44,181 bases of DNA from Acinetobacter haemolyticus (lineage in GTDB: Bacteria; Pseudomonadota; Gammaproteobacteria; Pseudomonadales; Moraxellaceae): assembly GCF_900406815.1 (NCBI RefSeq), contig NZ_OVCN01000024.1, forward strand, positions 1-44,181. The letters are read 5' to 3'. Positions 33,442-44,181 of the stretch are shown one piece after another. Positions within the stretch are counted from its first letter, which is position 1. Each line of letters opens with the position of its first letter. Both the position numbers and the translations under genes were made by a program. The notes under the pieces were generated by a model that worked only from the letters and a program-made list of their open reading frames with translations, ran no database searches and was not told the origin of the DNA.

Positions 33442-35628
33442 TTAGTCATCTTTGTTATTTGCTTTGTAGGCATAAGCATAGTTATAACCATAGCCATAAC
33501 CACCGCTGGCACGTTGAATATCATTCAAGATGAATCCATTCACTTTAACACCAGCTTGATCGAAACGATTTAAACTGAGCTCAAGTTCTTTAATGTGTGA
33601 TTTCGCATAACGAGCAACCAATAAAGTGACCCCAACGTATTGTGAAATGATAATACCATCCGTTACTGCCAAAATCGGTGGCGTATCGATGATGATATGG
33701 TCATATTGAGAACTGAGTGTTTCAAGCAATGTTTTAAACTGTTCAGAGCTTAAAATTTCAGATGGATTGGCTGGGTTTTTTCCTCGAGTCATAATACTCA
33801 AGCCCGACACTTCAGTTTCATGAATCACTTGGTTCAGTTCAGCTTGGCCAGTCAATAATTCAGCAAGTCCTGGTTTCACATCTTTGCTAAAGTATTTATG
33901 CAAATACCCGCGACGTAGGTCGGCATCAATCAACAATACCTTTTTATTACTCTGAGCAAAGATCGTTGCAAGATTAGTTGAAATGAATGACTTACCTACC
34001 TCAGGTGCTGGACCTGCAATCATTATAATATTGTTTTTGGCGTTGCTTAGTGCAAAGTGAATTGCGGTACGAATACTCCGTAAACTTTCAATCGCAATAT
34101 CATCGCTATTTTTAACAGCCAAAATTGGAATGCTCTTTTTCTTTTTCAGGATACTCATACGAGTTTCTTGAACAGGAGAGCGAGGTACTGTTGCATAAAC
34201 GGGTAGATCAAGCTCTCGTTCAATCTGAGACGAATCTTTAATCCCGGTACGTAGCATATTACGTAATAAAGCGATCAACGTCCCAAGGAAACCACCTAAG
34301 AAAACTGCAAGTATAAGAATTTGAAGTTTTTTCGGCTTAATCGGCTCTACAGGTTCTACTGCAGTATCCACAATACGCACATTACCAATTTCACCCGCTT
34401 TCGCAATACGAAGCTGCTGATATGAGTTTAACAACGCCGTGTATAATTGCGTGTTGACTTCAACTTCACGATAAAGCTGTAAATATTGTCTTTGTAAATC
34501 AGGTAATTGTTTCAATGTGCTGTTCAGATCGGCGATTTGTTTGTTCAGTGCAGTAATTTGTGCATTAATCTCACGCATTGCTGGGTGTTCAGCTGTGTAT
34601 TTAGCTGCAATATCTGCTTGTTTTTGTTCAAGTTCAATCTTTCTAGTTTCTAAAGTAATACTTTGAGTGAGATATAACTCAGACTCTTTGGTAACGTCCA
34701 CAGTATTGTACTGTTGGCGGAACTTATTGAACTCGCGCTCAGCTTTGTCGAGTTGTTGTTTTAACTCTGGCAATTGCTCATCCAAAAACTTGAGGGTTTG
34801 AGCCGTTTCAGCGGATTTGCGTGCGACATTTTGTGCGCTATAAGCGGATAAGATTGCATTGAGCACTTTGGTGATGTGTTGTTTATCTTCACCTTGATAG
34901 CTCAGTCCTAAAATTCCAGTTAATTTACCTTTTTCTGCAACGGAGTACCTAGCACTAATTGATTTTACTGCAGATGGTAAAGAGCGTTTACGAATCAGGT
35001 AGTCAGTCTCTAGTTGATCTCTTGAGAAAACACTAAGTTTCCATACCCCATAACGATTTGAAAGTTGATTAACTTGATTTAATGGCGCAGACAAGAGTAT
35101 CTCATCTGTTTGTGTATCAATTAATTCAAACTGATCCGCTTTAAAGTTTAAGTTGAGTGTTTTGTCCAAAAACGCTTGCGGAACATCAAATTGACGAACT
35201 TCAAAGGACTTTTGACCATCTTGAAATGTGATGCCTTTAGGAGCATATTCGATAGCATCATCAGGTTTTCCAAGTAACCGTTGTGCAAAAGTATCATTCG
35301 GATTTGAAATATTGATATCGAGGTTTAATGCTTGAATCACTGAGCCAAGGACTAAGCGCGATTTTAAAATTTCGATTTCAGATTGGGCAGGGGATTTTTG
35401 GTCAACAACCTGAGAAAGATCACCCAGAAGTGCAGCTGAAGCACCTTTACTACTTTCAACTTGTACTAGCGCATCGACGGAATATGTATTTGGTGTGGTA
35501 CGCAGATATAACAATGCACATACAAGACTGAGCATGACGCATAATGCGATGAGTTTCCATTGCGCCAGTAGCGCAAAGAAAAGTTCCTTTAAGTCAATCG
35601 TATCTTCAGTATTGGTATTTTGGCTCAT
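33442..35628 (-). CDS. wzc: Capsule tyrosine-protein kinase Wzc
   Basis: 728 residues from the ATG at 35628 (MSQNTNTEDTIDLKELF). It is a BY-kinase with the N-terminal Wzz domain between two transmembrane helices (about 30 and 435-455), a long coiled-coil periplasmic region, and a cytosolic kinase. Walker A is MIAGPAPEVGKSFISTN (about 530), Walker A' KVLLIDADLRRG, Walker B HIIIDTPP. The tail is a tyrosine cluster (YGYGYNYAYAY) that is autophosphorylated. With Wzb it cycles phosphorylation to control capsule polymer length and export through Wza. Confidence 0.96.
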   Translation of the reverse strand: MSQNTNTEDTIDLKELFFALLAQWKLIALCVMLSLVCALLYLRTTPNTYSVDALVQVESSKGASAALLGDLSQVVDQKSPAQSEIEILKSRLVLGSVIQALNLDINISNPNDTFAQRLLGKPDDAIEYAPKGITFQDGQKSFEVRQFDVPQAFLDKTLNLNFKADQFELIDTQTDEILLSAPLNQVNQLSNRYGVWKLSVFSRDQLETDYLIRKRSLPSAVKSISARYSVAEKGKLTGILGLSYQGEDKQHITKVLNAILSAYSAQNVARKSAETAQTLKFLDEQLPELKQQLDKAEREFNKFRQQYNTVDVTKESELYLTQSITLETRKIELEQKQADIAAKYTAEHPAMREINAQITALNKQIADLNSTLKQLPDLQRQYLQLYREVEVNTQLYTALLNSYQQLRIAKAGEIGNVRIVDTAVEPVEPIKPKKLQILILAVFLGGFLGTLIALLRNMLRTGIKDSSQIERELDLPVYATVPRSPVQETRMSILKKKKSIPILAVKNSDDIAIESLRSIRTAIHFALSNAKNNIIMIAGPAPEVGKSFISTNLATIFAQSNKKVLLIDADLRRGYLHKYFSKDVKPGLAELLTGQAELNQVIHETEVSGLSIMTRGKNPANPSEILSSEQFKTLLETLSSQYDHIIIDTPPILAVTDGIIISQYVGVTLLVARYAKSHIKELELSLNRFDQAGVKVNGFILNDIQRASGGYGYGYNYAYAYKANNKDD

Positions 35629-35645
35629 AATCTTAAATCTAAAAG

Positions 35646-36074
35646 TTAAATATATTTTTTCCAATCAGCCACGCACTGCTGAATCAGCTGGCATGTACTA
35701 TCAAAAAAAGCTTGATCATGTTGATAGGGATCGGACACATTTTTATTTTGCCAATGTCCTAGGCGAAAGACTTTGCCTTTAGCAAATGGCCATGTTTGTT
35801 CAATATGTTTTTGTTGATTTTGACTCATCACCAAAACCAAATCCGCATTTTTAAGATGTTCGGCTTTTAGCTTTTTTGCAATATGTGCACTCATATCGAT
35901 ATCAAGTGCTTGCATGCAATGCAGCGCTTTTTCATCTGCTGGATGACCTGTTAAACCTGAGATACCAGCAGATTCAATATGAAGTTGGGGATAGGCTTGC
36001 TTTAACAAATATTCTGCCATCGGGCTACGACAGATATTTCCTACACAGATCACCAAGATATTTTTAATCTGCAT
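35646..36074 (-). CDS. wzb: Low-molecular-weight protein-tyrosine phosphatase Wzb
   Basis: 142 residues, the normal size. The P-loop VCVGNICRSPMAEYLL holds the nucleophile Cys and the Arg of the Cx5R motif near the N-terminus, and DPYQHD has the general-acid Asp near 115. It removes phosphate from the Wzc tyrosine cluster. Its ATG overlaps the wza stop by one base (TGATG) and it ends 17 bases before wzc, so the three form one operon. Confidence 0.96.
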   Translation of the reverse strand: MQIKNILVICVGNICRSPMAEYLLKQAYPQLHIESAGISGLTGHPADEKALHCMQALDIDMSAHIAKKLKAEHLKNADLVLVMSQNQQKHIEQTWPFAKGKVFRLGHWQNKNVSDPYQHDQAFFDSTCQLIQQCVADWKKYI

Positions 36075-37174
36075 CAGTTCCCCAAACGATCAATATTATA
36101 TAAAGCACTTGAGAATGGAATAATTTGGTTGACCACGCGCTGCCAACGGGTTAAACCAGTTGCATCTACATAGACGATATCGTTACTACGCAATTTAAAT
36201 TGATTGGCGAGGCCAAAATCACCCAAACTCATCAAATTCATATGATAAAGTGCGGTGCTGCGATCATTTGGATTGGTTCTCAGTACGTAAATGCGGCTAG
36301 CGCTAGCTGATAGAGGGTTGATCCCTAAGCTCTCACCTAAAGCATCACTTAAGGTCATGCCTTGATCACGCATAGGTAACGCCTGATTCTTACCAGATTC
36401 ACCCATCACATAAATTTTTTGATTCTCTCTCGTGCTCACATAAATCGTATCATTGGGTTGTACTAAAAGTTTATGTAGTGAGTAGCCTGACTTTTCAAGT
36501 TCAATTGTGTTCAGATCGTAAGTTTGACCATTACGGATGAGCTGAATATAAGTATTTGCGCCTTTGTCATTAATGCCACCCGCCATACCGAGTGCAGTAT
36601 AAATACTGGTTGGTTGGTCATTTAAATAAAATTGACCACCACGAAGCACACTGCCTTGTACTGAATAACGTTGGCCCTGATAAGACAAGACACGAACAAT
36701 AACATCAGGATTTTTTAAATAACGTGCAAACTGGCTACGTAGCTCAGTATTTAGCTGCGCCAAGCTTTTCCCTGCAGCTTTATAACGACCGACTAAAGGC
36801 AGTTGAATGTAACCACTCGAATCAATTGGGTAACCTAAAGCTTGGACAGCTTGCTCATTGCTGACTGAGGTGGTTGGTGGAGTAATTTCAGGATAAGCCC
36901 AAAGTTGAATGGAAAGCACATCACCTGCACTTAAGTGATAGCTAACTTGTTGTTTTTGAAATAAAGCGTTGTATTGGTGTTGATAGTTCACTTGTGCGGG
37001 TTGTATAGCAACTAAGTTTTCCTGATCTATCTTAATGACATTGACCGTTGTTCCCAGATCGGTGGTATACACCCCTTCTGCTGGGATGTCATAGGTTTGT
37101 AAGCCCGAGGTAACAGCACAACTAGTTGCAGCGATACTCACCGCGAGAATAGAAAAAAGCTGATAATACTTCAC
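36074..37174 (-). CDS. wza: Capsule polysaccharide export outer-membrane lipoprotein Wza
   Basis: 366 residues. The signal peptide ends in the lipobox ATSC (Cys19 or so), giving an outer-membrane lipoprotein. The poly-export domain begins with YHLSAGDVLSIQLWAYPEIT and VDSSGYIQLPLVGRYKAAG-like sequence, followed by two SLBB domains (YSVQGSVLRGGQF; IYVMGESGKNQALPMRDQGMTLSDALGE). The C-terminal segment with several Trp/Phe (LTRWQRVVNQIIPFSSALYNI) fits the amphipathic outer-membrane helix. It forms the octameric export channel. First gene of wza-wzb-wzc, divergent from mnaA. Confidence 0.96.
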   Translation of the reverse strand: MKYYQLFSILAVSIAATSCAVTSGLQTYDIPAEGVYTTDLGTTVNVIKIDQENLVAIQPAQVNYQHQYNALFQKQQVSYHLSAGDVLSIQLWAYPEITPPTTSVSNEQAVQALGYPIDSSGYIQLPLVGRYKAAGKSLAQLNTELRSQFARYLKNPDVIVRVLSYQGQRYSVQGSVLRGGQFYLNDQPTSIYTALGMAGGINDKGANTYIQLIRNGQTYDLNTIELEKSGYSLHKLLVQPNDTIYVSTRENQKIYVMGESGKNQALPMRDQGMTLSDALGESLGINPLSASASRIYVLRTNPNDRSTALYHMNLMSLGDFGLANQFKLRSNDIVYVDATGLTRWQRVVNQIIPFSSALYNIDRLGN

Positions 37175-37483
37175 ACACGACCCTTGATTATTTATATCTA
37201 ATTAATATCAGTAGCCAGAAAACTCACTGTCTTGAGGCCCAGAATTTGTCCAATTCTAGCTGAAAAAACTCAAAAAAGCATTGAGAAATATAGGGGCTTT
37301 GTATGTTTAGTATTACTGCAATGATCGACATTTATAAACAGACTTTTCTTTTCTGTGAGGATTTTTCCGCTCTGAACAGAACCTTTTTATTGTAACTTCA
37401 TGAAGTAAAAACGTTCTGAACAGTTTTCGTTGAGAGGATGTATTGTATGATAGCTTTGCATAAAAAATAATAGGTGAGATCAA
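37175..37483. other. Divergent K-locus control region between wza and mnaA
   Basis: A 309-base AT-rich region that must hold the promoters of both capsule operons. It contains the direct repeats and palindrome at 37371-37423. I do not see a JUMPstart/ops element. No ORF seen. Confidence 0.55.
37371..37423. promoter_or_regulatory. Possible operator: direct repeat TCTGAACAG flanking a 12-bp palindrome
   Basis: TCTGAACAG occurs at 37371-37379 and again at 37415-37423. Between them is the perfect palindrome ACTTCATGAAGT (37395-37406). The cluster lies 60-115 bases before mnaA. The binding protein is unknown. Confidence 0.4.
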
Positions 37484-38617
37484 ATGAAAAAAAGAATTTT
37501 ACTGATATTCGGTACACGACCAGAAGCAATTAAAATGGCACCTTTAGTATTAAAATTACAAGCATACGATCAAGACTTTGAAACCAAGGTATGTGTGACG
37601 GGACAGCATCGTCAGATGTTAGATCAAGTTTTAGAATTATTTAATTTAACACCTGATTTTGATCTTAATTTAATGAAACCTGGACAAACCTTATCGGATG
37701 TAACTTCAGGTGTTTTGAAAGGGCTTGAACAGGTATTTGCAGAGTGGATGCCGGACCTGATTCTTGTTCATGGTGATACCGCGACAACATTTGCTGCTTC
37801 ATTAGCGGGTTATTATCATAAAATTAAAATTGGTCATGTCGAAGCAGGATTGCGGACAGGTGATCTCTACTCCCCTTGGCCAGAAGAGGCAAATCGTCAA
37901 CTCACGGGTGTTCTCGCAAATTATCACTTTGCACCGACTCAGTCATCCTATCAGAATTTGATGAATGAGAATGTTAACCCTGCAACTGTAGTGATTACAG
38001 GGAATACCGTGATTGATGCTTTACTACAGGTTAAAACCAAAGTAGAGCAACAGCAGCAACTCATTCAGAAGTTCGAGCAAGAATTTAGCTTTTTAGATAA
38101 AAGTAAAAAACTAATTTTAGTCACTGGGCATCGTCGTGAGAATTTCGGGCAAGGTTTTCTCAATATTTGTACTGCTTTGGCAAACCTTGCAAAAAAATAT
38201 CCTGATATTCAGATCGTTTACCCTGTCCATCTAAACCCAAATGTACAGCAACCTGTAAATGAGTTGCTGGCAAATATTAATAATGTTTTTCTGATCGCAC
38301 CTCAGGATTATTTACCCTTTGTTTATTTGATGAATCGTAGTTATTTAATTTTGACCGACTCAGGTGGTATCCAAGAAGAAGCTCCTTCTTTAGGCAAACC
38401 AGTTTTAGTCATGCGAGATACAACTGAACGTCCTGAAGCTCTTGAGGCAGGAACGGTGCGCTTAGTAGGCACCGATGTGAATACAATTGAAAACGCTGTG
38501 ATTGATTTATTAGAAAATCTAACAACCTACAAGATGATGTCCGAAGCACACAATCCCTATGGTGATGGCACAGCTAGTCAAACAATCGTTGACTTTATGA
38601 TAAGTAAATTGATTTAA
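37484..38617 (+). CDS. mnaA: UDP-N-acetylglucosamine 2-epimerase (non-hydrolysing)
   Basis: 377 residues, nearly the length of E. coli WecB, and very similar to it by memory: [20 protein letters not shown] at the start, [43 protein letters not shown] (active-site His and Glu), [13 protein letters not shown], and the UDP-binding [30 protein letters not shown]. It interconverts UDP-GlcNAc and UDP-ManNAc. A WbpI-type enzyme acting on the diacetamido uronic acid would be a homologue of the same fold; the close WecB match favours UDP-GlcNAc. First gene of the rightward K-locus unit. Confidence 0.92.
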   Translation: MKKRILLIFGTRPEAIKMAPLVLKLQAYDQDFETKVCVTGQHRQMLDQVLELFNLTPDFDLNLMKPGQTLSDVTSGVLKGLEQVFAEWMPDLILVHGDTATTFAASLAGYYHKIKIGHVEAGLRTGDLYSPWPEEANRQLTGVLANYHFAPTQSSYQNLMNENVNPATVVITGNTVIDALLQVKTKVEQQQQLIQKFEQEFSFLDKSKKLILVTGHRRENFGQGFLNICTALANLAKKYPDIQIVYPVHLNPNVQQPVNELLANINNVFLIAPQDYLPFVYLMNRSYLILTDSGGIQEEAPSLGKPVLVMRDTTERPEALEAGTVRLVGTDVNTIENAVIDLLENLTTYKMMSEAHNPYGDGTASQTIVDFMISKLI

Positions 38618-38835
38618 ACATTACTAAGTATAAAACTTACCACTTAATTTATAATATTGTGATGGACTTCACGATATAGGGTCGGCAGTGTATAGGTTAT
38701 GAAAGCTTGTAAACACATTCATACAATTGAAATGTAGAGGCTATAAAAAATCTACTATATAGTACGCGCAATTATTTCATTGCTGTTCTATGCAGTATCT
38801 ACAGATAAAAATTGTAAGGGATAAGGCTTCAATTT

Positions 38836-40134
38836 ATGCTAACACTTGCCGAGTTAAAAATAGCAATTATTGGTTTAGGGTATGTCGGTTTGCCACTGGC
38901 AGTTGAATTTGGTAAGAAAGTCTCGGTTGTTGGATTTGATATTCATCAAAAACGTGTAGATGAACTTAAAAGTGGGCAAGATCACACGCTAGAAGTTTCG
39001 CCAGAAGAATTAAAGCAAGCCTCTCATTTGAGCTATACAGCAGATTTAGACGATTTAAAAGATTGTAATTTTTTTATTGTCACCGTTCCTACACCTGTTG
39101 ATGAGGTAAACCGCCCAGACTTAACGCCTTTAAGAAAGGCGAGCGAGACCTTAGGTAAGGTGATTAAAAAAGGCGATATCGTTGTTTACGAATCTACCGT
39201 TTATCCTGGTGCTACCGAAGAAGTCTGTATTCCTGTGCTTGAGCAAATTTCAGGCTTAAAGTTTAATCAGGATTTCTTTGCAGGTTATAGTCCAGAACGG
39301 ATTAATCCTGGCGATAAAGTGAACACGCTAACCAAGATTAAGAAAATTACCAGTGGTAGTACACCAGAAGTTGCAGATTTTGTTGATCAGGTTTATGCAA
39401 GTATTATCACTGCCGGAACCCATAAAGCGTCAAGTATTAAAGTTGCAGAAGCAGCCAAGGTCATCGAAAACACACAGCGAGACTTAAACATTGCCTTGGT
39501 AAATGAACTTTCGGTGATTTTTGATCGTTTGGGTATTGATACTATAGATGTACTTGAAGCTGCTGGCAGTAAGTGGAATTTCTTGCCATTCCGTCCAGGT
39601 CTGGTGGGAGGGCATTGTATTGGTGTCGATCCATACTATTTAACCCATAAAGCTGAAGAAGTGGGCTACCATCCACAGGTTATTTTGGCCGGTCGTCGTA
39701 TTAATGACAATATGGCACGCTATGTGGCGCGTAATACCATTAAGCGTATGCTACAAAATGGTATTGATGTGCCTCGTGCAAAAGTAGGCGTACTCGGCGT
39801 TACCTTTAAAGAAAACTGCCCGGATATCCGTAACAGTAAAGTCGCGGACTTGATTAGAGAGTTTGAAGCCTGGGGTGCTCAAGTGGTCGTTGCGGACCCG
39901 TGGGCAGATGCTAACGAAGTCAAGCATGAGTATGGAATCGAACTAGGTCAGGTCAATGCAGAACATCCTGTCGATGCACTTGTTGTTGCGGTGGGACATA
40001 ATGAATTCCGTAACTTGTCTGCAGCCGAGCTAAAAAGCTATGTGCGCAGTAATCAACCTGTTCTTGCTGATGTCAAAGGGTTATTTGACCGTATAAGCAT
40101 GACTGAACAAGGTTTTACAGTATTCCGTCTATAA
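38836..40134 (+). CDS. gna: UDP-N-acetyl-hexosamine 6-dehydrogenase (Gna/TviB/WbpA type)
   Basis: 432 residues of the UDP-glucose/GDP-mannose dehydrogenase family. The NAD loop IAIIGLGYVGLPLAVEFG is at about 8-25. The catalytic Cys is in PGLVGGHCIGVDPYYLTHKA, and GVLGVTFKENCPDIRNSKV marks the UDP-binding C-terminal domain. It oxidises C6 of UDP-GlcNAc (or its epimer) to the uronic acid. AAGGGATAAGG precedes the ATG. A 218-base gap without clear features separates it from mnaA. Exact substrate epimer not decidable from sequence by eye. Confidence 0.9.
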   Translation: MLTLAELKIAIIGLGYVGLPLAVEFGKKVSVVGFDIHQKRVDELKSGQDHTLEVSPEELKQASHLSYTADLDDLKDCNFFIVTVPTPVDEVNRPDLTPLRKASETLGKVIKKGDIVVYESTVYPGATEEVCIPVLEQISGLKFNQDFFAGYSPERINPGDKVNTLTKIKKITSGSTPEVADFVDQVYASIITAGTHKASSIKVAEAAKVIENTQRDLNIALVNELSVIFDRLGIDTIDVLEAAGSKWNFLPFRPGLVGGHCIGVDPYYLTHKAEEVGYHPQVILAGRRINDNMARYVARNTIKRMLQNGIDVPRAKVGVLGVTFKENCPDIRNSKVADLIREFEAWGAQVVVADPWADANEVKHEYGIELGQVNAEHPVDALVVAVGHNEFRNLSAAELKSYVRSNQPVLADVKGLFDRISMTEQGFTVFRL

Positions 40135-40139
40135 TTTAA

Positions 40140-41689
<1,550 letters not shown>

Positions 41690-41691
41690 AA

Positions 41692-42777
41692 ATGATTGAA
41701 TTTATTGATTTAAAAGCTCAGCAAGCTCGTTTAAAAGATAAGATTGAAGCGGGTATTCAAAATGTATTAACACATGGTCAATACATTTTAGGTCCAGAAG
41801 TAACTGAGCTGGAAGAAAAGTTAGCTGCCTATGTCGGTGCAAAATACTGTATTACATGTGCAAATGGTACAGATGCCTTGCAAATTGCACAAATGGCGTT
41901 TGGTATTGGGCCGGGTGATGAAGTAATCACGCCAGGGTTTACTTATATTGCTACTGCTGAAACAGTTGCACTTTTAGGTGCAAAACCTGTCTATGTTGAT
42001 GTAAACCCGAAGACTTATAATTTAGATGTTGAAAAACTAGAAGCAGCCATTACCCCTCGTACAAAAGCCATTATTCCTGTAAGTTTATATGGCCAATGTG
42101 CAGACTTTGATGCAATCAATGCAATTGCTGAAAAGCATGGTATTCCTGTTATTGAAGATGCAGCGCAAAGCTTTGGTGCAACCTATAAAGGTCGTAAAAG
42201 CTGTAACTTGACTACAGTTGCTTGTACAAGTTTCTTCCCAAGTAAACCATTAGGGTGTTATGGAGATGGTGGTGCTATTTTTACCAATGATGATGAGTCG
42301 GCAAAAGTGATTCGCCAGATTGCACGTCACGGTCAGGACAAGCGTTACCATCATATCCGTGTGGGTGTGAATAGCCGTCTAGATACCATTCAGGCCGCCA
42401 TTTTATTACCAAAGCTAGAAATTTTGGATGATGAAATGCAAGCTCGCCAAAAAGTAGCTGAAATTTATAATCAGTTATTTAATCAGGCAGGTATTCATAC
42501 AACCCCATATCTTGAGCCACATAACACCAGTGCATGGGCACAATATACGATTCAGGTCGATAATCGTGCACATGTTCAGGAAAAATTAAAAGCTCAAGGA
42601 ATTCCAACTGCGGTACATTATCCGATCCCTTTGAATAAACAACCTGCAGTGGCTGATGCAAGTGTGAGTTTGCCCGTCGGTGATGAAATTGCGGAAAGAG
42701 TTATGAGCTTGCCAATGCATCCCTACTTGACTGCAGAAGCTCAAGAAAAGATTGTTGCGGCACTTTTGAGTAAATAA
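41692..42777 (+). CDS. wbpE: UDP-2-acetamido-3-keto-glucuronate aminotransferase (WbpE/DgaC)
   Basis: 361 residues of the DegT/DnrJ/EryC1 aminotransferase family. The PLP lysine is Lys185 in FFPSKPLGCYGDGGA, the same number as P. aeruginosa WbpE as I remember. ANGTDALQIA (57-66) binds the PLP phosphate, EDAAQSFGA (155-163) holds the PLP-ring Asp, and RVGVNSRLDTIQAA follows. It transfers an amino group, from glutamate in WbpE, to C3 of the keto sugar. With WbpB and WbpD it yields UDP-GlcNAc3NAcA. Called dgaC in Acinetobacter. Confidence 0.94.
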   Translation: MIEFIDLKAQQARLKDKIEAGIQNVLTHGQYILGPEVTELEEKLAAYVGAKYCITCANGTDALQIAQMAFGIGPGDEVITPGFTYIATAETVALLGAKPVYVDVNPKTYNLDVEKLEAAITPRTKAIIPVSLYGQCADFDAINAIAEKHGIPVIEDAAQSFGATYKGRKSCNLTTVACTSFFPSKPLGCYGDGGAIFTNDDESAKVIRQIARHGQDKRYHHIRVGVNSRLDTIQAAILLPKLEILDDEMQARQKVAEIYNQLFNQAGIHTTPYLEPHNTSAWAQYTIQVDNRAHVQEKLKAQGIPTAVHYPIPLNKQPAVADASVSLPVGDEIAERVMSLPMHPYLTAEAQEKIVAALLSK

Positions 42778-42780
42778 GTT

Positions 42781-44124
42781 GTGAAAAGCTTTCTTGATAA
42801 AGTTAATGCCAAGTTAAATGCGCAAGGAGGCTTTTTAAAGTCTATTTCAATGTTAATAGGTGGTACTGCATTCGCTCATGCAATTACAGTTTTAGCTTTA
42901 CCATTCATTACAAGACTATATACACCAGAAGACTTTTCCCAGTTAGCAATCTATACAAGTTTATTGGGTATATTTTCAGTTGTTGCATGTTTACGCTATG
43001 AAATAGCAATTCCATTGCCAGAAAGTGATACTGAAGCTGATAGTTTATTAGTAATATCAATCATTAATAGTACTTTATTTGCTATATTTTTAACTTTAGT
43101 ATTAAACTTGTTTTCTATTTCAGTTGAAAATGCTTTAGGAAATAATTATTTTCCAGAAATATTATGGCTATTGCCATTAGGTGTATGGGCTGCAAGTTTG
43201 TATTCTGCGTTTAAATTTTGGAGTACAAGAGTAAAAGATTTTAAGAGTATAGCTCAAACTAAAATACAGCAGTCAACATCATCGGTAGTTACTCAGTTGG
43301 GATTAGGGTATTGGGGCTATACTTCAGTTGGCCTGCTTTTGGGACAGTTCTTATATAATAGTGCGGGTGTATTTAGCTTAATAAAAAAAAGAATTAAATA
43401 TAAAAAAATAAGTTTTAATAATAAAAATATTTTAAAAACTTATAGCGCTTATAATTACTTTCCTAAGTATTCGGTTGGAGAAGCTTTATTTAATTCAGCA
43501 GGAGTTCATTTACCAATTTTATTTATAGCAGCTATCGCAGAAAGTAAAGAAGCGGGCTACCTGCTTTTGGCTAGTAAAATTATGATTATTCCAATGGTTT
43601 TAATTGGAGCTTCAGTTTCTCAAGTTTATTATGCGCATGCGAATGAAGCTAAAAATGAAAATAGATTATCAGAGTTTACCCAAGAGTGTATGGTTAAACT
43701 TGCTAAAATTGGTATTGCTCCAATTCTTTTTGTAGGAATGGTAGCACCTGTTTTTTTTCCTCTACTTTTTGGACAGGAATGGGAAAGAGCAGGTATTCTT
43801 GTTGCATGGATGACACCTTGGTTTATTCTACAATTTATTGTTTCACCAGTTTCAATGTCTTTACATGTAATAAGTCAGCAAAAACTTGCTCTTGTGATGC
43901 AGTTGATAGGACTGTTGTTAAAGCTAAGCTTAGTAGGGGTAGCTGTTACTTTTTACCAAGATAAAACTTCAGAGCTTTATGCAATAAGTGGTTTCATTTT
44001 TTATTTACTATATTTTTTATTAATCCTGTATAGTATACACATCGGAGGAAGCCGACGAGCGGACGCGTGTCTTGCGAGCTTGGCTAGTATGGTTCTGATG
44101 ATTAAACGTTTGCGTGGTAGATGA
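42781..44124 (+). CDS. wzx: Capsule repeat-unit flippase Wzx (3' end suspect)
   Basis: A GTG start 3 bases after wbpE. It is a polysaccharide-transport (MOP superfamily) protein with about 12 hydrophobic helices, starting LKSISMLIGGTAFAHAITVLALPFITRLYTPEDF, typical of Wzx translocases. It should flip the undecaprenyl-linked repeat unit. Codon use is AT-rich, as expected for serotype-specific genes. From about 44041 the nucleotide composition jumps to GC-rich and the protein tail (GGSRRADACLASLASMVLMIKRLRGR) does not look like a Wzx end, so the native C-terminus is probably missing or mis-assembled. Confidence 0.85.
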   Translation: MKSFLDKVNAKLNAQGGFLKSISMLIGGTAFAHAITVLALPFITRLYTPEDFSQLAIYTSLLGIFSVVACLRYEIAIPLPESDTEADSLLVISIINSTLFAIFLTLVLNLFSISVENALGNNYFPEILWLLPLGVWAASLYSAFKFWSTRVKDFKSIAQTKIQQSTSSVVTQLGLGYWGYTSVGLLLGQFLYNSAGVFSLIKKRIKYKKISFNNKNILKTYSAYNYFPKYSVGEALFNSAGVHLPILFIAAIAESKEAGYLLLASKIMIIPMVLIGASVSQVYYAHANEAKNENRLSEFTQECMVKLAKIGIAPILFVGMVAPVFFPLLFGQEWERAGILVAWMTPWFILQFIVSPVSMSLHVISQQKLALVMQLIGLLLKLSLVGVAVTFYQDKTSELYAISGFIFYLLYFLLILYSIHIGGSRRADACLASLASMVLMIKRLRGR

Positions 44125-44181
44125 TAGGGTCGAGCTTGTATAATACTATAGTGTTAGCATCGATAGGAGTAGTTAGGGAGT
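44041..44181. other. Terminal segment of aberrant composition
   Basis: In 44041-44100 I count 35 G+C of 60, against 13 of 60 in the preceding 60 bases. The text changes abruptly inside wzx from AT-rich coding sequence to a mixed, G-rich string with no recognisable gene. A junction, low-quality contig end or chimera are the likely explanations. Confidence 0.6.

Noticed and set aside
37175..37483. JUMPstart/ops element for RfaH before the capsule genes
   Set aside because: No GGCGGTAG-like ops core found in the wza/mnaA gap or in 38618-38835.

Overview
The window looks like a chromosomal piece of an Acinetobacter species (Gammaproteobacteria, Moraxellaceae). This rests on AT-rich sequence, the protein sequences, and a gene order that I know from Acinetobacter: ribF-ileS-lspA-fkpB, an ssu cluster, argA, ubiG-mupP-SDR, dsbA, a desaturase locus, rph-phospholipase C, nadC-ampD-murJ-fkpA, then the wzc-wzb-wza capsule (K) locus. 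I cannot name the species. The window starts inside a 5S rRNA and ends in the K locus with about 140 bases of aberrant composition, so it may be a draft contig.

Layout. 1-123: 3' part of a 5S rRNA and its terminator. 174-1595: a PfpI/DJ-1 protein and an FMN reductase, both minus. 1710-6610: minus-strand housekeeping operon ribF-ileS-lspA-fkpB. 6818-8580: plus-strand TehA-like transporter and a short nucleosidase. 8672-10219: an AT-rich island bounded by XerC/XerD (dif-like) sites and holding an XRE regulator, two orphan small genes and a pair of coupled mini-ORFs. 10446-15191: a TetR regulator and ssuADCB for alkanesulfonate sulfur use. 15501-19750, minus: argA, an RcnB-like periplasmic protein, and ubiG-mupP-SDR. 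19929-20549: dsbA. 20615-24522: two TetR genes, the second divergent from a ferredoxin reductase/desaturase pair (desT/desCB type) with a 19-bp-spaced operator array. 24620-27834: rph, a 47-residue lipoprotein and a Tat-exported phospholipase C. 27908-31741: two small membrane proteins, nadC, ampD and murJ. 31794-33244: two FKBP prolyl isomerases. 33442-44124: K locus, with wzc-wzb-wza to the left and mnaA, gna, wbpB/dgaA, wbpD/dgaB, wbpE/dgaC and wzx to the right.

How the genes work together. The right end forms a coherent capsule module. MnaA, a nucleotide-sugar 6-dehydrogenase and the WbpB/WbpE/WbpD trio predict a diacetamido-uronic acid precursor, Wzx flips the lipid-linked unit, and Wza/Wzb/Wzc control polymerisation and export. 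AmpD and MupP both belong to peptidoglycan recycling. DesC passes electrons to DesB for acyl-chain desaturation, and DesT probably senses the product. The most unusual feature is the dif-like-site island at 8.67-10.22 kb, which resembles the pdif modules of Acinetobacter plasmids but sits among chromosomal housekeeping genes.
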